Part shown: positions 25,993-33,685 of the stretch, one piece after another
Layout: each line of letters starts with the position of its first letter
Position numbering within the stretch: position 1 is the stretch's first letter
The notes under the pieces: generated by a model
Databases searched by the model: none
The model's input: only the letters and a program-made list of their open reading frames with translations
Told to the model about the DNA's origin: nothing
Program-made: the position numbers and the translations under genes
NCBI GenBank assembly: GCA_913776255.1
Contig: CAJYLV010000009.1
Location: 1-64,000, forward strand
DNA length: 64,000 bases
Direction of reading: 5' to 3'
Source: an uncultured Sphingomonas sp.
Lineage (GTDB): Bacteria; Pseudomonadota; Alphaproteobacteria; Sphingomonadales; Sphingomonadaceae

Positions 25993-26367
25993 ATGAGCGA
26001 CGCGGCATCCGCCACGGTGCTGATCGTCGAGGACGAATTGTTCGTCCGCATGATCGGCGCCGACGCTTTGGAAGAGGCGGGCTATTCGGTCATCGAAGCA
26101 TCCTGTGCCGACGAGGCGCTGGCGGTGCTCGAACGCGCCGACAATGTCGAGGTGCTGTTCACCGACATCCGGATGCCGGGCTCGATGGACGGGCTGAAAC
26201 TGGCGGAGGTAGTGCATCAACGCTGGCCCGCGATCCGCATCCTGCTCACCTCGGGTGACACGCGTCCGTCGCGCGACGACATCCCCGACGACGGCCGCTT
26301 CCTCGCCAAACCCTATCGCTTCGAAAGCCTGTCGCGCGAACTGACGACCCTGCTCGACGGCCGCTGA
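25993..26367 (+). CDS. Single-domain response regulator
   Basis: Receiver-only protein of 124 residues with IVEDE near the N-terminus, phospho-acceptor Asp in VLFTDIRMPG, the Thr/Ser switch in LLTSGDT and the conserved Lys in FLAKPYR. It closely resembles the receivers at the end of the hybrid kinase at 19.7-22.8 kb in sequence style. No output domain and no adjacent kinase, so it is an orphan. Confidence 0.9.
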   Translation: MSDAASATVLIVEDELFVRMIGADALEEAGYSVIEASCADEALAVLERADNVEVLFTDIRMPGSMDGLKLAEVVHQRWPAIRILLTSGDTRPSRDDIPDDGRFLAKPYRFESLSRELTTLLDGR

Positions 26368-26381
26368 CGATCCGCACCACC

Positions 26382-26523
26382 GTCGCCCCGGATCAAGTCC
26401 GGGATGACGAAGCCAAGGGACACCCTCCCGTTCGTACCCCGGCGAAGGCCGGGGCCCAGGTGGGAGACGCTGGTGACGATCCGGAACGTTCGCCCAACTG
26501 AAGCCCGGCGTCCGCCGGGGCAC
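26382..26523. repeat. Two intergenic repeat units in the 422-bp gap before infA
   Basis: A CCCCGGATCAAGTCCGGG palindrome (from 26386) is followed by a larger inverted repeat whose arms contain CCCCGGCGAAGGCCGGGG (26438-26455) and GCCCGGCGTCCGCCGGGGC. The latter recurs at about 36.2 kb. From 26524 to 26789 I see no gene, only a hairpin GGGCGCC-5-GGCGCCC near 26700 and a short T-rich run; the infA promoter must lie here. Confidence 0.75.
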
Positions 26524-26789
26524 AGCGTGGAACAGCTACAACCGAAACCTTCGCAATGGTGTTCGCCGACCAAGGCCCGCCCGGAAGACGCCCCCTCCGC
26601 GCCGCCGCGTGAACATCCCTCTGTCGCGACGCGACCGCCTCAGCGCACCACCACGCCCTTGCGCCCCTGCCCCCCGCCACCTATGTCTCCGGCGATGCGG
26701 GCGCCCTTGCGGCGCCCTCCTTCGCGCGCCTTTCCTTTTTTCGTCTTCTCGGCTAAGGCCGCGCGCACTCAACGCGAAAGAGACCCCGT

Positions 26790-27035
26790 TTGGCGAAAGA
26801 AGAACTCCTCGAGATGCGCGGGCAGGTGGTGGAGCTGCTCCCCAATGCGATGTTCCGCGTCCGGCTCGAGAACGATCACGAAATCCTCGGTCACACCGCC
26901 GGCAAGATGCGCAAGAACCGCATCCGCGTGCTGGTCGGCGACGAAGTCCTGGTGGAACTGACCCCGTACGATCTGACCAAGGGGCGGATCACCTACCGCT
27001 TCATGCCGGGTCGCGGTGGCCCCGGCCCTTCCTGA
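26790..27035 (+). CDS. infA: Translation initiation factor IF-1
   Basis: The sequence is almost the universal IF-1 ([46 protein letters not shown]) with a short Gly/Pro tail, making 81 residues. IF-1 binds the ribosomal A site during initiation. It starts with TTG, the only codon in the right place. It is followed by the Maf and RNase genes in an order shared by many alphaproteobacteria. Confidence 0.98.
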   Translation: MAKEELLEMRGQVVELLPNAMFRVRLENDHEILGHTAGKMRKNRIRVLVGDEVLVELTPYDLTKGRITYRFMPGRGGPGPS

Positions 27036-27084
27036 CGCGCCCCGTCTTAATCGTCACCTCGCGCCCGCGACCGGGCGTGCGATC

Positions 27085-27657
27085 ATGACCCGCCTCGTCC
27101 TCGCCTCTTCCTCGCCGCGCCGCCGCGACCTGCTCGCGCGGATCGGCGTCGTGCCCGACCGGATCGTCGCGCCCGACATCGACGAGACGCCGCATCCGCG
27201 CGAGCTGCCGCGCGCCTATGCGCTGCGGCTCGCGGTCGAGAAGGCGCGTGCGGTCCCACGCGCGCCGGACGAAGCGGTGCTGGCCGGCGACACCACGATC
27301 GCGGTCGGCCGCCGCATCCTGCCCCCCGCGACCGACGAGGCGGTCCAGCGCGATCTGCTCGGGCTGCTCTCCGGCCGCCGTCACCACGCTTTGTCGGCGG
27401 TGTGCGCGATCGCGCCCGACGGCACCGAGCGCGTGCGGCTCGCCGACACGATCGTCGCCTTCAAGCCGCTCTCCCCCGCCGAGATCGACGCGTACGTCAC
27501 GTCCGGCGAGGGGCTCGGCAAGGCCGGCGGCTTTGCGATCCAGGGCCGCGCCGAGGCGTTCGTGCGCTTCCTCCACGGCAGCCATTCCGGCGTGATCGGG
27601 CTGCCGCTGTTCGAGACGCGCGCGCTGCTCGCGGCGAGCGGCGTCGCGCTTGGCTGA
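27085..27657 (+). CDS. Maf family nucleotide pyrophosphatase
   Basis: Protein of 190 residues that hydrolyses non-canonical or surplus nucleoside triphosphates. Marks are LASSSPRRRDLL at the N-terminus, DIDET, the metal-binding AGDTTI and GKAGGFAIQGRAEAF. The ATG at 27085 gives the family N-terminus MTRLVLASSSPRR exactly. It overlaps the next gene by 8 nt. Confidence 0.93.
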   Translation: MTRLVLASSSPRRRDLLARIGVVPDRIVAPDIDETPHPRELPRAYALRLAVEKARAVPRAPDEAVLAGDTTIAVGRRILPPATDEAVQRDLLGLLSGRRHHALSAVCAIAPDGTERVRLADTIVAFKPLSPAEIDAYVTSGEGLGKAGGFAIQGRAEAFVRFLHGSHSGVIGLPLFETRALLAASGVALG

Positions 27658-28576
27658 ATGGCTCTATGAGGACGGGATCGGCGAGGCGCGCGCCGCGCTG
27701 GTCGCCGGCGACCGTATTCTCGCCGCGCGCATCGAACTGCCCGAAACCTTGCGCGTCGGCACCGTCGCGCGCGCGCGGCTGACCGATACGCTGGTCGCGA
27801 CGCTCGACGACGGGCGGGAGGTGATGCTCGACCGCGCCCCGCCCGCCGTGACGCTCGGCGCGACGACCACGATCGAGGTGCTCCGCGAGGCGATCCCCGA
27901 ACCCGGCCGCGCCAAGCGCCCGCGCGCGCGCGTCACCGATGCCGCCCCTGCCCCGGGCCCCGATTTGCTCGCGCGCATCACCGCCTCGCCGCACCCGGTC
28001 CGCACACTGCGCGCGCATCAACCCGACGCGCTCGAGACAGCCGGCTGGTCGGAGGTGATCGAGGAAGCGCGGACGGGCGAAATCGCCTTCGCGGGCGGCG
28101 CGCTGCGCATGACCCCGACCCCGGCGATGACGCTGTTCGACGTCGACGGCGACGGCCCGCTCGACCAGCTCGCGGTGCGCGCCGCCACCGCCGTTGCGCT
28201 GGCGATCCGCCGCCACGCGATCGGCGGGTCGATCGGCATCGACTTCCCGAGTATCGCGGGCAAGGCGCTCCGTCAGGAGGTCGCCGCCGCGCTCGACGCC
28301 GCGCTGCCGCCGCCGTTCGAGCGCACCGCGGTCAACGGCTTCGGCTTTCTCCAGATCGTCCGCCCGCGCCCGCGCGCCTCGCTGCCCGAGCGGCTTCGCG
28401 ACGATCCGGCCGGCGCCGCCGCGCGCGCGGCGCTGCGCCAGCTCGAACGCGTGCCCGCCAATGCCCCCAATGCGATTCGTCTCCCCGCCGCGGTGCGCGC
28501 GCGGCTAGAATCCCGCCCCGACTGGATCGAGCAGCTGGTGCGCCGCACCGGGCGCACCCCCATATTCGATGGATGA
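27650..28576 (+). CDS. Short RNase E/G-family ribonuclease
   Basis: Protein of 308 residues with an S1-like beta region (1-100) and the RNase E/G catalytic core. Asp164 (MTLFDVDGDGP) and Asp198 (GGSIGIDFPS) correspond to the metal-binding Asp303 and Asp346 of E. coli RNase E. It lacks the Zn-link and scaffold region and is much shorter than RNase G, as expected for the compact alphaproteobacterial form. TTG start inside the Maf gene; its stop overlaps the yacG start (ATGA). Confidence 0.88.
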   Translation: MAEWLYEDGIGEARAALVAGDRILAARIELPETLRVGTVARARLTDTLVATLDDGREVMLDRAPPAVTLGATTTIEVLREAIPEPGRAKRPRARVTDAAPAPGPDLLARITASPHPVRTLRAHQPDALETAGWSEVIEEARTGEIAFAGGALRMTPTPAMTLFDVDGDGPLDQLAVRAATAVALAIRRHAIGGSIGIDFPSIAGKALRQEVAAALDAALPPPFERTAVNGFGFLQIVRPRPRASLPERLRDDPAGAAARAALRQLERVPANAPNAIRLPAAVRARLESRPDWIEQLVRRTGRTPIFDG

Positions 28577-28746
28577 GCATGTCCCGTTGCCCGATCTGCA
28601 CCGCCCCGACGGTGCCCGCCCATGCGCCGTTCTGCAGCCGCGGCTGCAAGGACCGCGACCTGTTGCAATGGCTCGGCGAAGGCTATCGCCTGCCGGGTGA
28701 AACAATCGACACGGAATCGCTGGACAGCCGCTCCGACACCGATTAG
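28573..28746 (+). CDS. yacG: DNA gyrase inhibitor / zinc-binding protein YacG
   Basis: Protein of 57 residues with the four zinc cysteines arranged as CPIC and CSRGC, followed by KDRDLLQWL, all typical of YacG, which binds GyrB and blocks gyrase. Its ATG overlaps the RNase stop by 4 nt. The gene is short but unmistakable. Confidence 0.95.
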   Translation: MSMSRCPICTAPTVPAHAPFCSRGCKDRDLLQWLGEGYRLPGETIDTESLDSRSDTD

Positions 28747-28776
28747 GGGACGCGCCTCGCCGCTGAAAAGCGGTGC

Positions 28777-28852
28777 GCCCAAGTAGCTCAGTTGGTAGAG
28801 CATGCGACTGAAAATCGCAGTGTCGGTGGTTCGATCCCGCCCTTGGGCACCA
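28777..28852 (+). tRNA. tRNA-Phe (anticodon GAA)
   Basis: A complete 76-nt cloverleaf with acceptor GCCCAAG/CTTGGGC, anticodon loop CTGAAAA between TGCGA and TCGCA, a TTCGATC T loop and encoded CCA. It lies 30 nt after yacG and is probably cotranscribed. Confidence 0.97.
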
Positions 28853-28936
28853 TTCTCCCTTCGACGATGGATGGTCACGGCGCGCTGACGGTCAGCGCGG
28901 CGCGCATTCTTGCGCCCTCTGGCGTCGACCGAGCGC

Positions 28937-30613
28937 TCAGCCACCCGCCGCATAGACGCACAGGTCGCCGCCGCCATGGACCGGCCGCGCCGCGCCGGTG
29001 CAATGATCGACGACATAGCCGACCCCGTTGCGCCGCGCATAGTCGAGCCGCTCGGGGAGCGTGCGCAGCCGCAGCACGTCCGCGACGCGGCGATGCCATT
29101 CGTCGTAATAGCCCGGCGTCCACATCACCGCCGCGCCTTCCTTGAACCCGACCCACACGCGCCGCTCCGCCGCGGTCTCGAACACGTCGCTGCCGGGCAC
29201 GAAGCCGGGGCCGTTGTCGTCGTGCGGCAGCGACCCGGCGAAGTTGATGTTCTTGGTCGGCAGCAGGAACAGCGCGCCCGGCGCGCTGTGCGTCCGCGCC
29301 CAGTCGGCCAGCGCCAGCCATTCGCGCTGCCCGGCGCGGAAGCGCGCATCCTCCGCGACCGAGACGCTGATCGCCCAGCCGACCGACACCGCCATCGCCG
29401 CCAGCGCGACCGCCGTGACCCCGCGCGCGGCGAAGGTCGCCGGCACCACGCGCAGCTGCCGAAGGAACAAGACGACCGGCACCAGCAGGACCAGATACGG
29501 CCCGACCACCAGCAACAGCGCGAGCAGCGGCGCCCACAGCCGCCGGTCGACCTTCGCCGGGCTTGCCGACAGCCGCGCGATCGCCGCCGCCACCACGATC
29601 ACGGCGACGATGACGAGGATCGCGCTCGACCGCAGCAGATGCAGGTTGAGGATCGTCGGCGAACGGGTCAGCCACGGGACCACCGCCCCCGCCAGCCATA
29701 CCGAAGCGTAGGAGAGCAGCACCAGCTGCACCGCCGCACGCCCGCGCGCGGCGAGGGTCATGCTCGCCACCCAGCCGGTCGCGACCAGCCCGGCGAGCAC
29801 GACCAGATCGCGCTTCGCCAGCTGGTCGACCAGAAAGTGCGTCGGCCAGTAATCGCGCAGGAAGGTCGGATAGTCGAAGTCCGGCGGATGCCCGAGTTCG
29901 GGATTGCCGAGCACGTTCATCAGCACCGGCACGATCAGCGGCAGGCTCGCGACCCCGCCCAGCGCGACGCGCAGCAGCAGCGCGGGCAGCGCGACATCGC
30001 GCCGCGCCACCGCCAACAAGGCGAGCGCCGCCAATGCCGGCGCCAGCCACACCGCCATGAAGATGTTGATGAAGAAGGTGACGCTCCACGCGAACACCGC
30101 CGCCCCGAACCGGCCGCGCAGCGCCAGCGCCAGCGCGATCAGCGTCGTGCCGTTGGCCAGCTCGGAATGGGTGAAGATCGGCACGAACAGCCCGCCGTCA
30201 CCGGCCGGGGCGGTGCCGCGCAGGACATGGGCGAGCGCGACCAGCACCAGCAGCGCCGCGGTCTCACGCACGCCGGTGACGTGCAACGGCCGCGCCATCG
30301 CCAGCACGCCGACGAAGAACAGGAAGCGCGACGCGACCTGCAACGGCAGGAAGACCGCCAGCATCGTCCCGCGATCGGCAACGTGCCGCAGCAGCATCCA
30401 GAAGCCGGAGGCGTAGAAGCGGATCGACTGGATGAACGGATCGCCCGCGAAATTGGGGCGGTCGTACAGCCCGGTCAGGATCGGCAGGTGGAACAGGTTG
30501 TTCCCGGCGCCCGATTCATGCCCGGTGATCGCGATCGTCAGCCACGCGCACAGGAACGCGACCGCGACGAGCTTCGCGATCGTCAGCGGCGGATGCCGGT
30601 GCGCGCGCTCCAT
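28937..30613 (-). CDS. Polytopic membrane protein with C-terminal extracytoplasmic domain
   Basis: Protein of 558 residues with about ten to twelve hydrophobic helices over the first 430 residues and a soluble C-terminal part (from about 440, ALADWARTHSAPGALFLLPT) that would face the periplasm. The layout resembles GT-C glycosyltransferases or their partner proteins, with acidic residues in early loops (GHESGAGN, GDPFIQS). I do not recognise an exact family. Its ATG overlaps the stop of the HAD-UbiA gene (TGATG), so the two are made together. A role in polyprenyl-linked sugar transfer is inferred from that neighbour only. Confidence 0.75.
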   Translation of the reverse strand: MERAHRHPPLTIAKLVAVAFLCAWLTIAITGHESGAGNNLFHLPILTGLYDRPNFAGDPFIQSIRFYASGFWMLLRHVADRGTMLAVFLPLQVASRFLFFVGVLAMARPLHVTGVRETAALLVLVALAHVLRGTAPAGDGGLFVPIFTHSELANGTTLIALALALRGRFGAAVFAWSVTFFINIFMAVWLAPALAALALLAVARRDVALPALLLRVALGGVASLPLIVPVLMNVLGNPELGHPPDFDYPTFLRDYWPTHFLVDQLAKRDLVVLAGLVATGWVASMTLAARGRAAVQLVLLSYASVWLAGAVVPWLTRSPTILNLHLLRSSAILVIVAVIVVAAAIARLSASPAKVDRRLWAPLLALLLVVGPYLVLLVPVVLFLRQLRVVPATFAARGVTAVALAAMAVSVGWAISVSVAEDARFRAGQREWLALADWARTHSAPGALFLLPTKNINFAGSLPHDDNGPGFVPGSDVFETAAERRVWVGFKEGAAVMWTPGYYDEWHRRVADVLRLRTLPERLDYARRNGVGYVVDHCTGAARPVHGGGDLCVYAAGG

Positions 30614-32049
30614 CAGATCGCCGCCACGAAGATCGCGAACAGCACGATGCCGGCCAGCCGCCAGTTGCGGTCGCGCAGCGCGAAGACGATCGGATCGTCG
30701 TCCATCTCGCCGCGATGCGCCATCATCAGCATCCGCCCGAGCAGGTAGAGCAGCAGCGGGCAGATCGCGCCCAGCACCCACGGCCGCGTGTAGTTCGCCG
30801 CCACCACCGGCGAGGCGACGTACAGCGCGAACACCGTCACCGAATTGACCGCGCTCGCCGCGGCCAGCGCGCCGATCACGGTCAGGTCCTCCTTGCGGTA
30901 GTTGCGGTTGGACGGGTCGGCGAGATCCTGGAGCAGCCGCACGCGCAATTCGGTGTAGCGTTTGATCAGCGCCAGCGCGGTGAAGAAGAACAGCGAGAAG
31001 ATCGCCAGCCAGCTCGACAGCACCACCTGCGCCGCGACCGCACCGCCCGCGATCCGCGCGGTGTAGAGCAGCGACAGCGTGATGCTGTCGACCAGCATCT
31101 TGCGCTTGATGAACGTCGAATAGGCGAGCGTCATCACGAAATAGCCCGCGACCACCCCCGCAAGCGCGAGCGAGACGCTGGCCGCGACCGCGCCGCCCAG
31201 CACGATCAGCAACAGGCTGGCGAGGATCGCCGCCGGGGGCTGGATCAGCCCGGACGGGATCGGGCGCTTCTTCTTGCTGGGGTGACCGCGATCGGCGCGA
31301 ATGTCGATCAGGTCGTTGATGAGGTACACGCTCGACGCGACCAGGCAGAAGGCGACGAACGCGGTCACGCAGGCCACGATCGTCGCGGCGTCGAAGCGGT
31401 GCGCAGCCAGCATCGGCACGAACACCAGCACGTTCTTGCTATATTGGTGGACGCGCAGCGCGCGCAGCCAGACGCCGATCCGCGACAGCGCGCGGTCGGG
31501 CAGCCGCTCGTGCACGATCCCCAGCCGGTCCAGCCGCCGCGTCAGCCGCCCCTGCGGCGCGACGACATGGGCGCGCCGCGCCGCCTGCCACACCGGGATG
31601 TCGGCGGCGCTGTTGCCGATATAGTCGAACCCGCCGCGGCCAAACGTGCCGGCGAGGAATTCCGCCTTGCGGACGTCGGTCAGGTTACGCTCGATTGTGG
31701 TGGCGAACACCCCGTCGAAACAGCCGAGATGCGCCGCGACCGCCTCCGCGCGGCTGACATGGCTGCCGGTCGCGAGATAGACCTTGCGCCTCTGGCGGCG
31801 TGCGGCATCGATCAGGTCGATCACGGCGGCATTATAGGGCAGATGCGCGGCATCGAAGGCGGCGCGTTCGGAGATGAAGTGTTTCGCCGTCGCCTTGCCG
31901 CGCAGCATCTGGCGGAAGATCGGCCCGGAGGTCATGGGGTTGCCGCCGATTTCGGACAGCAGATCCTCCCAGAAGATGTCACCGTGCGAAAGCGTGCCGT
32001 CCAGATCGACAATCAGCGGCGTCGTATCGACGCCCGAGTCCGTTTCCAT
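30613..32049 (-). CDS. HAD phosphatase-UbiA prenyltransferase fusion (DPPR synthase-like)
   Basis: Protein of 478 residues in two parts. Residues 1-190 are a HAD hydrolase with VDLDGTLSHGD (Asp15, Asp17) and GNSAAD. Residues 200-478 are a UbiA-type membrane prenyltransferase with the motif NDLIDIRADRGHPSKKKRPI (about 245-264). That NDxxDxxxDxxHPxKxxRP pattern is typical of decaprenyl-phosphate phosphoribosyltransferases, and the HAD domain could then remove the 5'-phosphate, giving polyprenyl-phosphoribose. ATG 32049 gives METDSGVDTTPLIVDLDGT. The partner membrane protein follows with overlapping codons. Confidence 0.85.
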   Translation of the reverse strand: METDSGVDTTPLIVDLDGTLSHGDIFWEDLLSEIGGNPMTSGPIFRQMLRGKATAKHFISERAAFDAAHLPYNAAVIDLIDAARRQRRKVYLATGSHVSRAEAVAAHLGCFDGVFATTIERNLTDVRKAEFLAGTFGRGGFDYIGNSAADIPVWQAARRAHVVAPQGRLTRRLDRLGIVHERLPDRALSRIGVWLRALRVHQYSKNVLVFVPMLAAHRFDAATIVACVTAFVAFCLVASSVYLINDLIDIRADRGHPSKKKRPIPSGLIQPPAAILASLLLIVLGGAVAASVSLALAGVVAGYFVMTLAYSTFIKRKMLVDSITLSLLYTARIAGGAVAAQVVLSSWLAIFSLFFFTALALIKRYTELRVRLLQDLADPSNRNYRKEDLTVIGALAAASAVNSVTVFALYVASPVVAANYTRPWVLGAICPLLLYLLGRMLMMAHRGEMDDDPIVFALRDRNWRLAGIVLFAIFVAAI

Positions 32050-32287
32050 CGTCGCGCTTTCCCCCCGATGCGCCGTGCCGGCAGCCGACGCCCGTCGGCG
32101 CGTCTGTAAGATTTGCACTGTGCGATGGGAAGGGGTGGTTAGCCGCGCCCGCTTAACAACCTCCTGCAATCCCCGCGCGTTGCCTGTGCCGATGTCGTGC
32201 CAAGAAATTGCGCCAGATCACGACGGCAATGCTGGCGCGCCGCCCGGTTGGCCGTAAGAAGATGTCATTCTTTCAGGAAGGTATCCC

Positions 32288-33565
32288 GTGGTTCGACACT
32301 TCCCGGTCGCGTTGGCGACGGTTCTGATGCTCGCCGGCTGCGGGTCGCCGCAGGACGCCGGCCAGAACGCCGCCTCCCCCGCCCCCGCCCCGACCGCCGC
32401 GCCGGTCAATTACGGCGGCGCTACGGCCGCAAAGGTCAAGCCGTTCAAGGCCACTCCGGTCGCCAGCTTCGACTCGCCCTGGGCGCTCGCCTTCCTCCCC
32501 GACCGGCGGATGCTGGTCACCGAGAAGCCCGGCCGGCTGTGGCTGGTCACCGCGACCGGGCAGAAGCAGCAGGTCACCGGCGTCCCGACCGTCCATTTCG
32601 AGGGTCAGGGCGGATTGCTGTTCGTCGCAGTCTCGCCGACCTATGCGCAGAACGCGCAGGTCTATCTCACCTATTCGGAACCCGGCGCGGGCGGCGACGG
32701 GCTCGCGCTCGCGCGCGCCACGCTCGACACCAGCGGCGCACAGCCCGCACTGAAGAACCTGCAGGTCGTCTGGCGTCAGCTGCCGCGCGGCAAGGGCGGG
32801 CAGTTCGGCGGCTATATCGCCTTCTCGCCGGACGGGCGCTACCTGTTCCTGACCTCGGGCGAGCGGCAGCGCTTCACCCCCGCGCAGGACCCGGATCAGG
32901 CACTCGGCAAGATCCTGCGGCTGACGCTCGACGGCAAGCCCGCTCCCGGCAATCCCGGCGCGGGCAAGACCGGCGCGACGACGATCGGCATCATCGACCC
33001 GCCGGAGAATACCGGTGCGGCGGCCAAGGCGCCGGCCCGGCAGGCGGTGATGCCCGGCGCGAATCTTACCCCCGCCGAGACGTGGAGCACCGGGCACCGC
33101 AATCCCTATGGCCTCGCCTTCGACGCGAAGGGCCAGCTCTGGGAAACCGAGATGGGGCCGCAGGGCGGCGACGAGCTGAACCTGATCGAGCCCGGCCGCA
33201 ACTACGGCTGGCCGCTCGTGTCGTACGGCAAGAATTACGACGACACGCCGATCCCGTCGCACAAGGGCAACACCCGCTTCCAGCAGCCCGCGCTCTACTG
33301 GGATCCGATCATCGCGCCCGCCGGGCTGACCTTCTACGAGGGCAGCATGTTCCCGCAATGGCGCGGCTCGGCGTTCATCGGCGGGCTCGCCTCGACCGCG
33401 CTGATCCGCATCGCGTTCGACGGCAACGTGCCACGCGAGGCCGAGCGGTGGGACATGGGCGCGCGCATCCGCGCGGTGATGACCGGACCCGACGGCGCGC
33501 TGTGGCTGCTCGAGGACGGCGACGGCGGGCACCTGCTGCGGCTCACCGCGGATCGCGCCGGCTGA
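32288..33565 (+). CDS. PQQ-dependent sugar dehydrogenase family lipoprotein
   Basis: Exported protein of 425 residues. The lipobox is LAGC (Cys18), then a Pro/Ala linker, then a six-bladed propeller of the soluble glucose/aldose dehydrogenase family: PWALAFLPD, LVTEKPGRLW, STGHRNPYGLAF, EMGPQGGDELN, GRNYGWP, MTGPDGALWLLEDGDG. The enzyme would oxidise aldoses in the periplasm using PQQ. GTG start with AGGAAGG upstream. It is monocistronic. Confidence 0.9.
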   Translation: MVRHFPVALATVLMLAGCGSPQDAGQNAASPAPAPTAAPVNYGGATAAKVKPFKATPVASFDSPWALAFLPDRRMLVTEKPGRLWLVTATGQKQQVTGVPTVHFEGQGGLLFVAVSPTYAQNAQVYLTYSEPGAGGDGLALARATLDTSGAQPALKNLQVVWRQLPRGKGGQFGGYIAFSPDGRYLFLTSGERQRFTPAQDPDQALGKILRLTLDGKPAPGNPGAGKTGATTIGIIDPPENTGAAAKAPARQAVMPGANLTPAETWSTGHRNPYGLAFDAKGQLWETEMGPQGGDELNLIEPGRNYGWPLVSYGKNYDDTPIPSHKGNTRFQQPALYWDPIIAPAGLTFYEGSMFPQWRGSAFIGGLASTALIRIAFDGNVPREAERWDMGARIRAVMTGPDGALWLLEDGDGGHLLRLTADRAG

Positions 33566-33569
33566 GCCG

Positions 33570-33611
33570 CCGCGCTGCCGCTCGTTCCGACCTCGGCGGG
33601 CGGCAGCGCGG
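33570..33611 (+). terminator. Stem-loop after the sugar dehydrogenase gene
   Basis: A perfect 12-bp stem (33570-33581 with 33600-33611) with an 18-nt loop begins 4 nt past the stop. It has no U tract, so it may protect the 3' end rather than terminate. Confidence 0.45.
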
Positions 33612-33685
33612 GCACGGCCACCATTTCCTTAACCTCTATCAGTTAGCGGCCCCCGACCTACTCTTTTGATTACTCGGGGTTTTGA

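Noticed and set aside
26700..26755. GGGCGCC hairpin followed by a T-rich run before infA as an attenuator
   Set aside because: The T run is about 25 nt from the stem, so it is not a normal terminator; left as an unexplained leader feature.
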